Positions 43,836 through 54,555 of a stretch of 64,000 bases of DNA are shown here, piece after piece. The notes below the pieces were generated by a model. It ran no database searches, was not told the origin of the DNA, and saw only the letters and a list, made by a program, of their open reading frames with translations. Position numbers and translations under genes: made by a program. Within the stretch, counting starts at the first letter, position 1, and each line of letters starts with the position of its first letter. This DNA comes from Porphyra umbilicalis. Its lineage: Eukaryota > Rhodophyta > Bangiophyceae > Bangiales > Bangiaceae. Location: the NCBI GenBank assembly GCA_002049455.2, contig KV918913.1:62001-126000 (forward strand), in the 5' to 3' direction.

Positions 43836-46800
43836 CACTGGACTGCGATCGAACGTCCCACACAAGAAACCAGCAGGGCATGCCCTGCTGCAGGCCCTGC
43901 TGGGCATGCCTTGCTGGCAGAGCAAGCGAAAGCACCAAGGGGCTGGCGCCGCTGTCGATGTCGTCGCACAACACGTGGCGCCTCGCGAGTGCTGAAGGGT
44001 AGCGCTTGACGTCGCCACCCGAGGCCTTTTTTATCCCTGCGCTCCAGACATCAACCGACATTCTGAAAGGAACGTCTGTGAGAGTCGCCCATTTCGCGAA
44101 CAATAAAGATGTCACCTTCTGGGCAGGAGACCTCTTTCCCTCACATGGGTTATCCCACGGCCAAAAGACGTCTTGAGCTCTCATATGATAACCGTTTGAA
44201 GTCCTGTGGGTGGCGCCAGCAGCTGGCCGCCTGTAGACCGCCCAGGATGTCGCCGGCCGCGAGTGCGCGGAGGGGGCGGCGGGCAAGGAGGGGGCGGCCG
44301 GGGCGGAGCCGCCGCGGACGTTGGCGGGAGGGTGGGGCGGCCGAGGCCACCCGGCGCCACGCCCAAGTGCCGCCGCCGCTCCCGCGCCCCGCGTCAGCGG
44401 CGGCGCACCGACGGGGGTGAGCAGTGGCAGCGCGCCCGGGTCGCCGCTGTCGGCCGCGTCGTCGCGGTCGGCCGCCGCAGCGGCAGAAGGCCGAGCGGAC
44501 GGCGGCGGCGGCGGGGCGGCAAGCGCGGCGGCAACAGCAACAGCGGGCGCCGCATCAAGGGCGGCGCACGGGGGGGGGGGCGTCTGCCCGACGACGAGGC
44601 GGCCCGGGCGCGGGGCGGCGTCAGCTGCTGCGCGCGGGCTGCCGGCGCGCCCGCGGCAGCGCGCTCGTCCACGGCTGCGGCGTCAGTGGACGCCACCGAC
44701 GGGGGTGGGGCGGGAGCGGGTGGCGGCGCCGCCGCATCGCGCCGGCCGCTCGAGTTGTCCGCCGGGGGCGTGCCGGCACGCGCCGAGGCAGGGTGGGTGG
44801 GCGGGGGCGGGGAAGGGGGGGCTGGGGGGCGGGGCGGCGGGGGAAGCAAAGAATAAAATGAGGGAGACCAGTCAGGGTGACTCGGCTGAAATCGGTCGGC
44901 GGGCCCCACGCGAGTGGATTCCGGGCGCCGCCGCCGGCCGCGCCGCAACGGGCGGTGGCGCGGCCGGGCCGGGCGGGGCGACTGCCGACCGACGCCGCCA
45001 CGCCGCGGGCCGCCCCCGCCGCCATGGCGACGCCCGCCATGTCGACCGCCGCCACCGTTTTCTCCGCCGCCATCGGCGCCGTGAGCGCGGCGGCAGCGGC
45101 CGCGCTGCTGGCGCCGTCGCCCGTCCACCCGCCGGCGCTGCCGGCGCCGACGCCGGCGGTCGGGTGCAGCCCCCCCCCCCGCCTGGCGCACCCACCGTCG
45201 CCGCGCCGACCACGTCAATGGCCGCATTGCCGGGCAGAGCGGCGGCGGCTGCGGCGCCGTCCGCGCCCGCGGCGCCCGACGCGTTTGCGTCGGCGCGGAG
45301 CGCCACGCCCGGCGGTAGGCCCAGCGGCGCCCGCCGCGTCTGCGTCGGCACCGAGCGCCACGCGCATCGATAGGACCAGCGGCGCGACTCCGAGGCCGCC
45401 CGCGAGAGCACCGCCCGGAAGTCCCCCGGCCCGGCGGTGCCAAAGCTCAGCGCTCCCCCAGCCCCCCGCCCCCCCCCTCCCCCCCCCCCCCCACCAACCA
45501 GACTCCTCTCCCCACCAGACTCCCCCGCGGCCGCCGCGCGGCCGCCGCTCGCGGCACACGCCAAGTTCCGCACCGGATCCCTGACCAGCACCACCCTGTG
45601 TGACAGCGTCTCCCCTTCCGACAGCACCGGCGCGTCGCCCGCGCACACCACTACCACCCGCGCCGACACGAGGCCGCTGTACAGGCCGGGCACGCGCAGC
45701 GGCGCGCCGCGCCGGCGACCGGCTGCGCGGCAACGCTGCGCTTCAGTGGCGGCCGACGAGTTGACGCCGGCTCTCGGGGTGGTGCTGGCGGCGGCCGCCG
45801 TTTGCGGATGCGGGGGGGCGAAGGTGGTTCTCGGCGGCGGGACGGCTGCGACGGCCAGGCTGGCGACGGCAAGGGGCGAGGCCGGTGTGCACCCCGCCGC
45901 TGCTGGCGAGCGCGGCCGCGGGGGGGGGGGGGGCGGCGGCCAGGTACGCCGCTTCGTCGACGCGACCAAGCAAGTGGGGTCCCCAGCCGCACGCTGTTGC
46001 CGGTGAGCAGCACGTCGAAGGTGGTGTGGAGCAGCCGCCGCAGGAGGCCGGGGGAGACGCCGGTGATGGCGGCGGGTGCGCCCGCCGCTGTTCCCGCTCC
46101 GTCGACGGCGGACGGCGGTGGGGACGGTGGGGCCCTCTTCACGGGGTGCGGACCAAGCGGGGGTTTCTCCGACGGGGTAGCGGCGGGATGACGGGTGAGG
46201 CGACCTTCAAAGTCGCCCGGGTGGGGCGACCTGCCAAGTGGCCCCCCCCCCCCCCCCCCCCCGACGACCGTTCCCGGACCGTCCTGTTCCGCGACATCTT
46301 CGCCTCCTCGCCTCCACTGCGCCGCCATTGGCCGCTGCCGCCGCTACCGCCCATTCCACGCGCCCCGATTTCCACCCCATGTGCCCTACCCCGCGGTCGC
46401 CCGACGCGGGGGAGCCAGGCTCAGCCGCCACGCCGCCACCGCTGCCGCCGCCGCCGCCAGCCGCGCCACCCCGTCGCCGCGCCGACGCGGCGGCCAGCGT
46501 CCAGCGTGCAGCGTCCCCACCCCGTGGCGGTGGCGGCCGCACTCAATGGTCGCGGCGGTGGGCCACTCCCTCGATCCCCGCCCCCCTGCCCTCCCTTGGA
46601 CAACCTCATGCCACCCCCTCCTCCCTACGCCTGATGAGGGGAGCGGGAGGCTGCCCCCCCGCCCCCTCCGCACGACCCCCCGCAACACCCCACTGCCTCC
46701 GCTGGCGGCTTGGCCTGGGGACCGTGCACTCAAGCCACGCCACCGACGTGCCGCACCGCCCTACCCGCGCGCATGTCGGGGCCCCCCGGGTGCGTCCCAG

Positions 46801-47063
46801 GGGGGGGCAAGTGTGAGCTCAGGCACCCCCCCCTCGCCACCTCCATGCCCACCAGAGGCGCCGACGCACATGCGGGCGTGGCGCGCGGCTTCAGAAGCCC
46901 GCTATCCCGCCATCCCACCCGGCGCCCCAGTCGGCGCGCCGCCCGCTGATGCGGGCACCTACGCCGTTTCGCCGCCGGCCGCCGTCGCCGCCCCCAAAGA
47001 AAAGAAGGAATGGCCACACAACTGCTATGTGCCCATGAAGGCCAATCGCGCACGCGTACGTGT
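43836..47063. other. GC-extreme region, no firm gene
   Basis: After about 270 bp of ordinary sequence with a GCAGGGCATGCCCTGC palindrome cluster (about 43875-43925), 44.2-46.9 kb is extremely GC-rich and open in most frames on both strands. On the minus strand some segments read like real protein in alternating frames, for example GVSPGLLRRLLHTTFDVLLT (about 46010-46070) and GLYSGLVSARVVVVCAGDAP (about 45625-45690). A damaged or intron-containing unknown gene is possible but cannot be supported. G/C runs of 12 or more occur near 45480, 45920 and 46245. Confidence 0.35.
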
Positions 47064-47071
47064 GAGCGGAC

Positions 47072-47826
47072 CAGGGCTTGTCAGGATATGCATTTCGAGG
47101 CGAAATAGGATACGGATACACGCCGATGCGGTGTATCTGATTACGGATAAATCGCTTAACTAAGATCCGGATGCGGATATCTGCCTCCGAAACCGGATTA
47201 TTACGTAGATTATATCCGTATCTGAGTACGATTATCGTATCTGATTATATTCCTGCATGTCCGTCAGGCCGCACAATTAGGGCCAGAGAAAGACGCCATT
47301 CAGACACTTTTTGAGTGCTAAATGGACGTCAAGTACGACGTGATATTCACATTTGATGTGTGCGCCCCAACGGGCGCGGTCCAGGCAGTTCCCCGCCGAA
47401 GTTGTAAACGGTCGTCACATAGACCGTTCTGAAACTCGTGTCACACTTTGCTGATATCGCAAGCGCGCCGAGTCGCGTGCTTGAACGGTTTCTTCCGGGT
47501 CGGGCGGGATTGCCGCTTGTCGCTGCAACATGCTTGCACATGAATCTCCCGATGGTCGGTTTGGGAAAAGTGAGGTGGACTGCGTTGTACCGGAATTCTG
47601 TCGGCCCGAGAAGTTTAATAATCTTGTATATTCCTGTATCCTGCCCTTTTATATCTGGAATACGGATCTGATATAATCTTGCAATTTTTTGTCGGACAGG
47701 ATAGATATATCCTCTCCTCTCTTTCTCATAATGCATTTAGAATATGCGTCCCAGGCGCGTATCCGAAGTGGATACGGATATAATGCATAGATATATTCCT
47801 CAGGGATATATCCATGACAACCCCTG
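47072..47826. mobile_element. Non-autonomous hAT element, 755 bp
   Basis: Ends CAGGGCTTGTCA and the complement of CAGGGGTTGTCA (11 of 12 matching), flanked by a perfect 8-bp duplication GAGCGGAC at 47064-47071 and 47827-47834. An 8-bp duplication and CAGGG ends are hAT signatures. Both ends are packed with GGATAT/ATATCC and CGGATA motifs, as in hAT subterminal binding regions. The interior is much more AT-rich than its surroundings and encodes no transposase. Confidence 0.9.
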
Positions 47827-47834
47827 GAGCGGAC

Positions 47835-48265
47835 TCATGTGGTGCGCAGGCGGGACCGTCGGGGGGGACGTTGTGGAAGGTGCGCAGGGCGGTGGCGCGT
47901 GGTCTGATCACGCCGCGGCCCGATGAAGGCCGCGCAACCCGGCTCTCAACAGAATCGCCGTGATGCCAAGTCGTGCAGGACGGCGTAACATCCCAGATGA
48001 TCCTCGTACTTTCTCTTGTCCTTTTATGGAAACGTGGCGTGCTTTACATCTACAGTACGGCCCCGAAGAACGCCTGGGGTAGGCCAGAAACGTAGCACCC
48101 TTCCTAGGCCATTAGCGTAGCAACCTCTCACTGGAACGTGCAGTTTGGATTCGTGATTTGACAAGCGCGACAGTCTGGCTGCTGCGTGCTTATATTTTTC
48201 GGAAATGGATGGGATGACCAAGAAATGCGCATTTTATGGTCTGGAAGCACACATGCACCAGCCAT
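47835..48265. other. Intergenic, nothing recognised
   Basis: 431 bp of mixed composition. No gene, repeat or element end was identified. Confidence 0.4.
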
Positions 48266-48967
48266 TTACGATCGCACCCTCTCTCCCCACCCCCCCCCCC
48301 CCACACCACACCCCGTTCCGCCGATCCGCGAACCCACCTCCCTCGCGACCGCGCATTGCCGGCGCTCACCGCGACCACCCCGACATCCGTTGATCCTCGA
48401 CTCAGCCGCAATCGACGATTCGCCCGCGAGGTGCCCTGCGTTGTACGGTTTCGAGAAGGTGAGTGCCTGGAGACTGATATTTGCTATGAAGTCTGGGGGT
48501 AGCGGCGGTTGGAGCAAGAGGGGGGTGGAGGGGAGGCCGCGTCCGATCAGGAGGGTGCCGTGCGCTTGCGTCCAGCGCCTCCAGAAAGAAGACCGCTGGG
48601 GGGGTGCGCCCAGCTGGACGCCATCGGCGGCTTGCCGTCGGCTGCTCAATTCGAAGTACCTGCTCATTGCCTGTTCGGCTGCTGCCACTTGCAACTTCTT
48701 TGCTTCTCCGAACTGAAACCAAATCTGACTCAACCAATGTTGCCTCACTGACAGAGGGGCTACCGGGTCTGGACCCACTCGAAGATGGTCGCGAAGACCA
48801 TCTTCGAGGGCGCCCAACTTCGGGGCCGTACTGTATTCCCCTGCAGCACTAGCCTCCGTCGAGGAAAGAAACGGCCTGAACTCGGTCTGAATCACGAGAG
48901 CGGCCCCATCGGCGCCCCTGTTCGATGGGCGCCCGATGCAAGTCCGATGGGGGTCATCGGGCCCCAT
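48266..48967 (-). CDS. Hypothetical protein, doubtful
   Basis: A 233-codon frame from an ATG at 48967. The middle reads like protein (LSQIWFQFGEAKKLQVAAAE, QAMSRYFELSSRRQAADGVQ, helix-forming), whereas the C-terminal third (GCRGGRGERRQCAVAREVG and Gly-rich end) covers a C-rich tract and looks non-coding. The first codons overlap the CCCATCGG repeat cluster. No family recognised. It could be an exon, a relic, or chance in GC-rich DNA. Confidence 0.3.
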   Translation of the reverse strand: MGPDDPHRTCIGRPSNRGADGAALVIQTEFRPFLSSTEASAAGEYSTAPKLGALEDGLRDHLRVGPDPVAPLSVRQHWLSQIWFQFGEAKKLQVAAAEQAMSRYFELSSRRQAADGVQLGAPPQRSSFWRRWTQAHGTLLIGRGLPSTPLLLQPPLPPDFIANISLQALTFSKPYNAGHLAGESSIAAESRINGCRGGRGERRQCAVAREVGSRIGGTGCGVGGGGWGERVRS

Positions 48968-49163
48968 CGGGCCCCATCGAATAGCCGATCTGATGGGCTT
49001 TTGTGTCTGATGCGAGACGATGCGGCCCGATGCACGATTCTAGCCAAAGCTCACGATGGAGCCCGGGCCCACCGAACAAATCGCCCCATCGGGCGCCCAT
49101 CGGTTCCAACCGGGCACCCGATCCGGTAAGCCCCGATGCACACCGGACACCCCCGCCGATGGG
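48905..49163. repeat. Cluster of CCCATCGG/CCGATGGG motifs, possible small element
   Basis: About 259 bp bounded by a 10-bp inverted pair (CCCATCGGCG at 48905 and CGCCGATGGG at 49154) and filled with more than ten ATCGGGC/GCCCGAT variants in both orientations, including CATCGGGCCCCATCGGGCCC. The density resembles subterminal repeats of hAT or CACTA elements. No target duplication was found. Confidence 0.5.
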
Positions 49164-49929
49164 AATGCACCCAGAAGATGACAACGAGGGAGTAGGATAC
49201 AGTCGTTCCACAAAAAACCCAGCACTCCAAAATTTGCAACAGTGACACCACAAGTGACGCTTTCTGTTGACACCTGCGTCAAAACGCCGCAAGCGATGTA
49301 GTACGGGAACGCGTACACACCGTGGCGAGAGGATGTGGTAGGCGAACGGAGGGGGGAAGGCCGCCAGCGCAGTGCTCCCTTAGGCCAGGCTCGTGACAAG
49401 GGCCGATTTATTGTATCCGTCCAGGTGAGAATCGGTCACGGCTTGTCACGGCTCTGTCACGACAAGAAGACAGCCCGAAGAGCTTCCGCCCCAACTCTCA
49501 GAACGACCAACCAATGTCTCTTAATCGATAAAGAAGTACCTTTAAGCACAGGGCTGAGGCAAACTGCCGAACGAAGGAGAGCGCTGCAAGTCGATCAATA
49601 GCAAGAGTAACTGCAACAAAAACTCCCCAAGGCCGGTCTATAGCGCCTTCGTCTTGTGCTTCAGATGTGAGAAAGCAAATGAACTGGGTTCGATTGCCGA
49701 CGTGAGCGCCTTCTCTTGTGGCGGGGTTTGTGGCGTAGGCGTCGCGTCGGTCATCCTCCGCGGTGGCAGCGCCGGTTGCGGCTCGACCGCTGGCGGCGGG
49801 GGCGGGGCCAGTGGCACTGGCGGGGGCGGCGCGCCGACCAACGGTGTCGCTCCTGCCTGGAAGGGCGGTTCGGCAACTAGCAGTGGTGGCGGTGGCGGTG
49901 GCGGCGCGCCGGGCAATGTCGGCGTACCC
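49164..49929. other. Intergenic, Gly-rich-coding-like stretch
   Basis: No firm gene. About 49750-49930 is a GGTGGCGGT-rich stretch that reads as poly-Gly/Ala/Ser in three frames. Confidence 0.4.
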
Positions 49930-50531
49930 TCCGGGGATGGCCCCGCTGCGGGGCCGTACGGGGCGACCGTTCTCTCTCAGAACCCGGAGACGAGCTGCTC
50001 CTGGTCCCCTTCGATCCCTCGGTAGCTTTGCGCCTGCGGCTTTATAGTAGCGGCGGAGCGTGTTCCGACGCACCCACCGTCGTGTCAAAGGCGGTGGTGA
50101 GGGAGGCGCTGACTGTGATTGAGATGGTTATGTACCACACATACCCGGCTGCGTTTCGGGACTGGAATGGTGCACACCCGGCAGACGTGGTGGGCATCCG
50201 CATTGCGGCCGCTGACCTTCAGACGCACCTGTTTGGTTTGATGTCCGAGGGTGGCGGTGAGGGTGCTGGTGATGTTCACACTGCGTACGTACAGCCTCTG
50301 CAGGATTCTCGGTCCCCAGTCTGTCCTGCTATCTACAATGTCCATCTTCACCACGATTTGATTCTCGCACACCCGTGTCAAGCAATGGTCCACGTATGGG
50401 TGAGCACAGTATTTTTTCTGGCTTGTTCGGGGGGGCAGTACCACCGTACTTGCTACAGAGGCAAGAATAAGGCGCCAGACACTTTTCCTGTCGTGGCACC
50501 ACCACAACGGCTCGGAGCCAAGTGTCAGTGA
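49930..50531 (+). CDS. Hypothetical protein fragment
   Basis: A plus-strand frame, open from about 49930 to the stop at 50529-50531, with no clear ATG. It reads EPGDELLLVPFDPSVALRL, VVREALTVIEMVMYHTYPAA, FRDWNGAHPADVVGIRIAAA and DLQTHLFGLMSEGGGEGAGD. The amphipathic, hydrophobic-rich composition to about 50280 is more protein-like than its surroundings. After GEGAGD the sequence loses that character, and a GT-containing GAGGGTGCTGGT could be a splice donor. No known family recognised; it may be one exon of an unknown gene or a relic. Confidence 0.35.
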
Positions 50532-50865
50532 CCTTTACTAGCGTCATGCGGTTGCTGGCTGTGGCGCCTATCGTCGGAAACCGGCGCAACCTGCGAATCC
50601 GGTGGAAAGCTCGGAAAGCGCTCGCCTGGGACAGTCGTCGACATCTCGGTCGGGCGCACCATCGCTGGCACGAGCGCTGTCGCCAAAATCCACCACATGT
50701 GCCGCCGAGTGTACAGCAGCACGTGCGCGCATGCAGAGTGATGACGCGAGGGCCGGCTGTGGCAGCTGCCGCCCCTACCAGCAGCGCTAGACGGCACAGA
50801 GGCTGGTCTGGAACTAGCAGGACACTGAGAGGGCTCGGAGGCCTCGGAACGTGACTCGAGGCGAC

Positions 50866-51520
50866 CAGCAGCGCAGTGGTGCTTATCGTGTGTTCACGCG
50901 CAAACGCGTTTTTCTTGTAAAAAGCTCCGTAATATTCTTGCGGACTGGTCTGAATGCGGCCGAAGACGGCGCTTTCGCCCACAACAATTTGCGCAACGAA
51001 AGTGCGCGTCGTCCGGTTTGTCAACTTGACGTCATCCAAACCATCTCGGGGCTCTGAACACGACCATAGCCTTGCCTCAGTCTGGACGCCGCTTGCCTAC
51101 GCTTCACAAAAAGTTGCGACTTCAGCATCTTACGGAGGGGGCCGAGCTACAGAACGACCATGTCGCTTACGCCGTAGGCATTGACAATCTTCCCACAGTC
51201 AGGAGCCCGTGCAGCTGGCCAACAACAGCCACACATGCGGTGATGCGGTCGATATTGATTGACGATTGGATCATGAAGACCCCTAACCGTCATGGCAATT
51301 GGCTCCGTGTCGCTCTTGACAGCTGGAGAATTTCTCTGTACCAGCTTGTTGGTCAGCCTGCAAAATGTAAGCCACCAACTCTTGCGGCATCTCCCGCAGT
51401 TCTTCCACAGTTCTTCCACAAATGGACGCCCTTGCGGAGGGCCTTACGGAGGGGGCTTCGGAGCTGTTTTCAAGAAAAACGCGTTTGCGCGTGAATACAG
51501 GATAAGCACCACTGCGCAGC
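50866..51520. repeat. Inverted repeat, ~64-bp arms
   Basis: Left arm about 50866-50929 and right arm about 51457-51520 are reverse complements at about 85% or better, centred on CACGCGCAAACGCGTTTTTC. The spacer is about 530 bp. No flanking duplication is evident, so it is recorded as an inverted repeat and not as an element. Weak ORFs on both strands run across the arms. Confidence 0.65.
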
Positions 51521-51977
51521 GTGGAAGCCGAAACGTTCTTACAGGATACACAATCGCATATGTGAAACCAGAGCGAATGGATCTCATGTTTTTCTCATCA
51601 GGGCTTACACTGAACACCAAAAATGACGAACAACAGACAGACCAGAAGCCAACCAGCAGTGTATCATTGTGTTTTGGAAAAAAAAGCTCACATCGATGCA
51701 GCAAAGCGCTGAGAATGTATCAGTAGCTAACAAGAAGAATGGCATCGTGCTGTCCACCCCCACTCTCTGTTGAACGACCTGCATGGCGACTGCCTGACAA
51801 TGACCAACACCAGAAGAAAATATTCGTCACGCGGCTCAGCCAATGCTCCTGTACCACGGCACTCAGATGCTCTGAGCAGAATCCTTCTCGTATGTTTCGA
51901 GATATGTTCAGTGCCATGAACAGCGTCTGTTGGCAGACAAACGTAAGCCCCTACGCGAGACAAATGACTCTGGGAGC
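51521..51977. other. Intergenic, nothing recognised
   Basis: 457 bp near 50% GC. No gene or repeat identified. Confidence 0.4.
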
Positions 51978-52295
51978 GAGCGCTGACATAGCGTGAGAGG
52001 CCTCCATGCCTATGTTTGACGGCAAATCAGGCTACCATGACCAGCGCCTGCCGGCGAGAAAAGCCGCTAAACAGAACCAGCGGCCGTGGGATCGAGCGCT
52101 GACATGGCTTGAGCAGCCTCCATGCCTATTTTTGAAGGCAAAACAGGCTACCATGACCAGCGCCTGCCGGCGGGAAAAGCCCCAATACAATACCAGCGGC
52201 CGTGAGATCGAGCGCTGACAACGCCTGAGCAGTCTTCATGCCTAATTTTGAAAGCAAAACAGGCTACCATGACCATCGCCTGCCGGCGGGGATCC
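51978..52295 (+). repeat. 116-bp tandem repeat, ~2.7 copies
   Basis: GAGCGCTGAC starts at 51978, 52094 and 52210, a constant spacing of 116 bp. Each copy contains CAGGCTACCATGACCA and CGCCTGCCGGCG. Identity is roughly 85-90%. Confidence 0.88.
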
Positions 52296-52620
52296 TCCTG
52301 AAAGCATTGTCAACAACTCAGGCTATCTCTATCTGCTATTACATTATAGAACAAAGTCCGCGTCCTTAGACAGCCACATGTACGTCAGCAGTTGGCTGCT
52401 TTGCTGGCATGAGCCTAAGTACCTGCAGGATTCCTTACACCACGTCCTTTCTGGGCCCGATCAAGACCATATTTTTAGACAGGACTTCATTCACTGCAGC
52501 GGCAGTTGACAACTGTGGTGAGCAGCCGTATCAGCCATAACGAAAACGCCGAGAACGCTCGTCGGCAAACGGACAAAGAAACAGTTCAAAATGTGCAGCG
52601 ATTGATGACGTCCACGCCTA
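52296..52620. other. Intergenic, nothing recognised
   Basis: 325 bp, no gene recognised. Its last bases may extend the arm of the following hairpin. Confidence 0.4.
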
Positions 52621-52753
52621 CAGCCTTTCTCTCAAAAAACCTCGCACGCCAACTGTTGTACCACTCTGACAAATCGGCCTTCACGGGGTCGCCGAGGCCG
52701 ATTTGTCAGAGTGGTGCAACAGTTGGCGTGCGAGGTTTTTGAGAGACCGGCTG
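52621..52753. repeat. Long hairpin (foldback), ~60-bp arms
   Basis: Left arm 52621-52680 and right arm 52695-52753 are complementary except for three substitutions and one extra A, around a 14-nt loop. A transcript would fold into an almost perfect 60-bp stem. It could be a foldback MITE or a small-RNA precursor; no target duplication was found. Confidence 0.85.
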
Positions 52754-53574
52754 TAGAAGGGCGTCGCTGTAGGACCATTGCCATGGTCGACAGGTCATGC
52801 GGTCCTTCCGGAACAGCAACCACCTCTGCCCAGACGGAACTGGCAGTCAATCTAACAGACGTGGCGCACACATTTCAGCCACGTGCTACTATTTGCTGTG
52901 AAGCGGGTCCTTGATCCATCGCATGGGCCAATCAGAGGCTTCCGTGAGATAGCCTCGGCTATCCGAAAAGCTATTCCGACTCGAAGTAGAAAAGCGATAG
53001 CCGCACAGCTATTCTTGCTCAGCGGAAGCCAGAACCAAGTAGGGAGCTCGATTTCCATGGCCCAAACAAAAAAAGAGCTTCTTCCTCAAAAAAGCTGTGT
53101 TACATCGGACTTCAGGTGCTTAATAGAACACGTTGTGCAACGTGGCGTGAAGATGACGATACCATCTTATTGTTAACAATAGAGACATTCGGCATGTCAA
53201 AATTGGGTCGACGGCGTGTGTTGGGGACACGTTTCACGCGTTATTAAGCCTTGGAACCACATTTCCATCCCATATATCGCTAAGAAGGCCCTTCGACCCA
53301 CGTCGAAAACCGTCACCGTTCGAGGTGACCGCAGCTACGTAGCAGTCCATCAGTAGCTTACATGGCTGTTCCCGCCAATCGCTGGCATCCGTTGGCCTTC
53401 GATGCCCGGTCTTACGGGTTGCGAAGGACCGTCGCCCAATTGCTCTTCTCGCCTACGTCCGGCGCCCTTCCCCCGCCGGGTCTCCTCGGTGCCATCGATA
53501 CCCGGTCCCCCACCACCCACCCACCTACCCACCGACGATCCTTTGTGTTTCATTTCTACCACGCTGCTTCGATC
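52754..53574. other. Intergenic, nothing recognised
   Basis: 821 bp. Around 52945-53005 are repeated GATAGCC/GGCTATC motifs. No gene recognised. Confidence 0.4.
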
Positions 53575-53985
53575 ATGGCGGCCAACTCCTCATCATGCAT
53601 TGGCACCGATCCCCTCGCTGACCCCAACTCCCTCTTCAATTCGACAACGCCCCCGACCGTCACCGTGTCCGCACCACCCGACGACAAGCTCAACTCGACT
53701 GCTGGCACATCTGCTGCGCGCCCGGCGTCGCCCAATGCACCGGCCCACTTGCGATCGAAAGCATACGCACAGAGCACCGTCACCGGCGCCGTCTGCAGTA
53801 CACCAGAAATCGCAGGTGTACGCACAGGGCGTCGTCACCGGCGCTGTCGGCAGTGCACCCGCGATCGCAGGCGTGCGAACAGGGCGCCGTCACCGGCGTT
53901 GTCAGCAGTCCACCCAAAATCGCAGGCGTGGGCACACGGCGCCGTCACCGGCGCCGTCAGGAGTCTCTACCCCGTCACACTGTAA
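53575..53985 (+). CDS. Hypothetical protein with repeats, doubtful
   Basis: An ATG at 53575 opens a 136-codon frame starting MAANSSSCIGTDPLADPNSL, Ser/Thr/Pro-rich for 60 residues, then running through four 57-bp repeats. The first 60 residues are the only protein-like part; they resemble a disordered N-terminus of a transposon or Gag-like protein, but nothing specific. It ends within the foldback region. Confidence 0.3.
   Translation: MAANSSSCIGTDPLADPNSLFNSTTPPTVTVSAPPDDKLNSTAGTSAARPASPNAPAHLRSKAYAQSTVTGAVCSTPEIAGVRTGRRHRRCRQCTRDRRRANRAPSPALSAVHPKSQAWAHGAVTGAVRSLYPVTL
53757..53970 (+). repeat. 57-bp tandem repeat, ~4 copies
   Basis: Units contain CACCGTCACCGGCGCCGTC and ATCGCAGGCGT, with spacing close to 57 bp and several substitutions each. 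A shorter version of the array is present in inverted orientation at about 54490-54550. Confidence 0.82.
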
Positions 53986-54555
53986 GAAAATCCGCAAGGA
54001 GTGTGGCAGACTGCCGACCCACATTGGAAACATGCCGAAGCTCAGAAGGGTGGATGTGGCTTCCTTAAAAAACAAGTCGGGCGACCCACAAATCACTCAC
54101 ATCCGATACCCAAGTCGCAGGTGCCGAAGGTCTCTAATGCTCTAAAGCACGGCAAGCGAGGCAGTGACTCAGCTCTCGTATCCACGAAAATGGCACATTC
54201 CAGTGCTGTTGCGATCGCAACTTGCCTTCGAGTATGATTTGGCAATGGCAGATTTCCCACCCGCACAACATAAGTTTCCTTGTGAGCGTAACGACCCAGT
54301 AACCGAGTTATTACAGACCTTCGAAAACTGCGACGTGGTTGTCAGATGTGGGTAACTTGTGGGACGCCCTAATGGTTTTTTAAGGAGCCACATGCACAAT
54401 ATGGAGCTTCGGCATGAATCAAATGTGGGTTGGCAGTCTGCCACACTCCTTGCGGATTCGCTTACAGTGTGACGCGGTAGAGACTCCTGACGCCTGCGAT
54501 TTCGGGTGGACTGCCGACGGCGCCGGTGACGGCGCCCTGCGCAGTGCACCTCGTT
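53872..54555. repeat. Large foldback: ~260-bp inverted arms
   Basis: About 53872-54147 and 54295-54555 are inverted copies at roughly 80% identity. Shared blocks include AAGGAGTGTGGCAGACTGCC and GATGTGGCTTCCTTAAAAAA with its partner. The spacer is about 150 bp. The arms include part of the 57-bp repeat array; the right arm has fewer repeat units. It looks like an old foldback element, or an inverted duplication. Confidence 0.8.

Noticed and set aside
48905-49163. Calling the CCCATCGG cluster a defined transposon
   Set aside because: No matching target duplication or second copy was found, so it is listed only as a repeat cluster.
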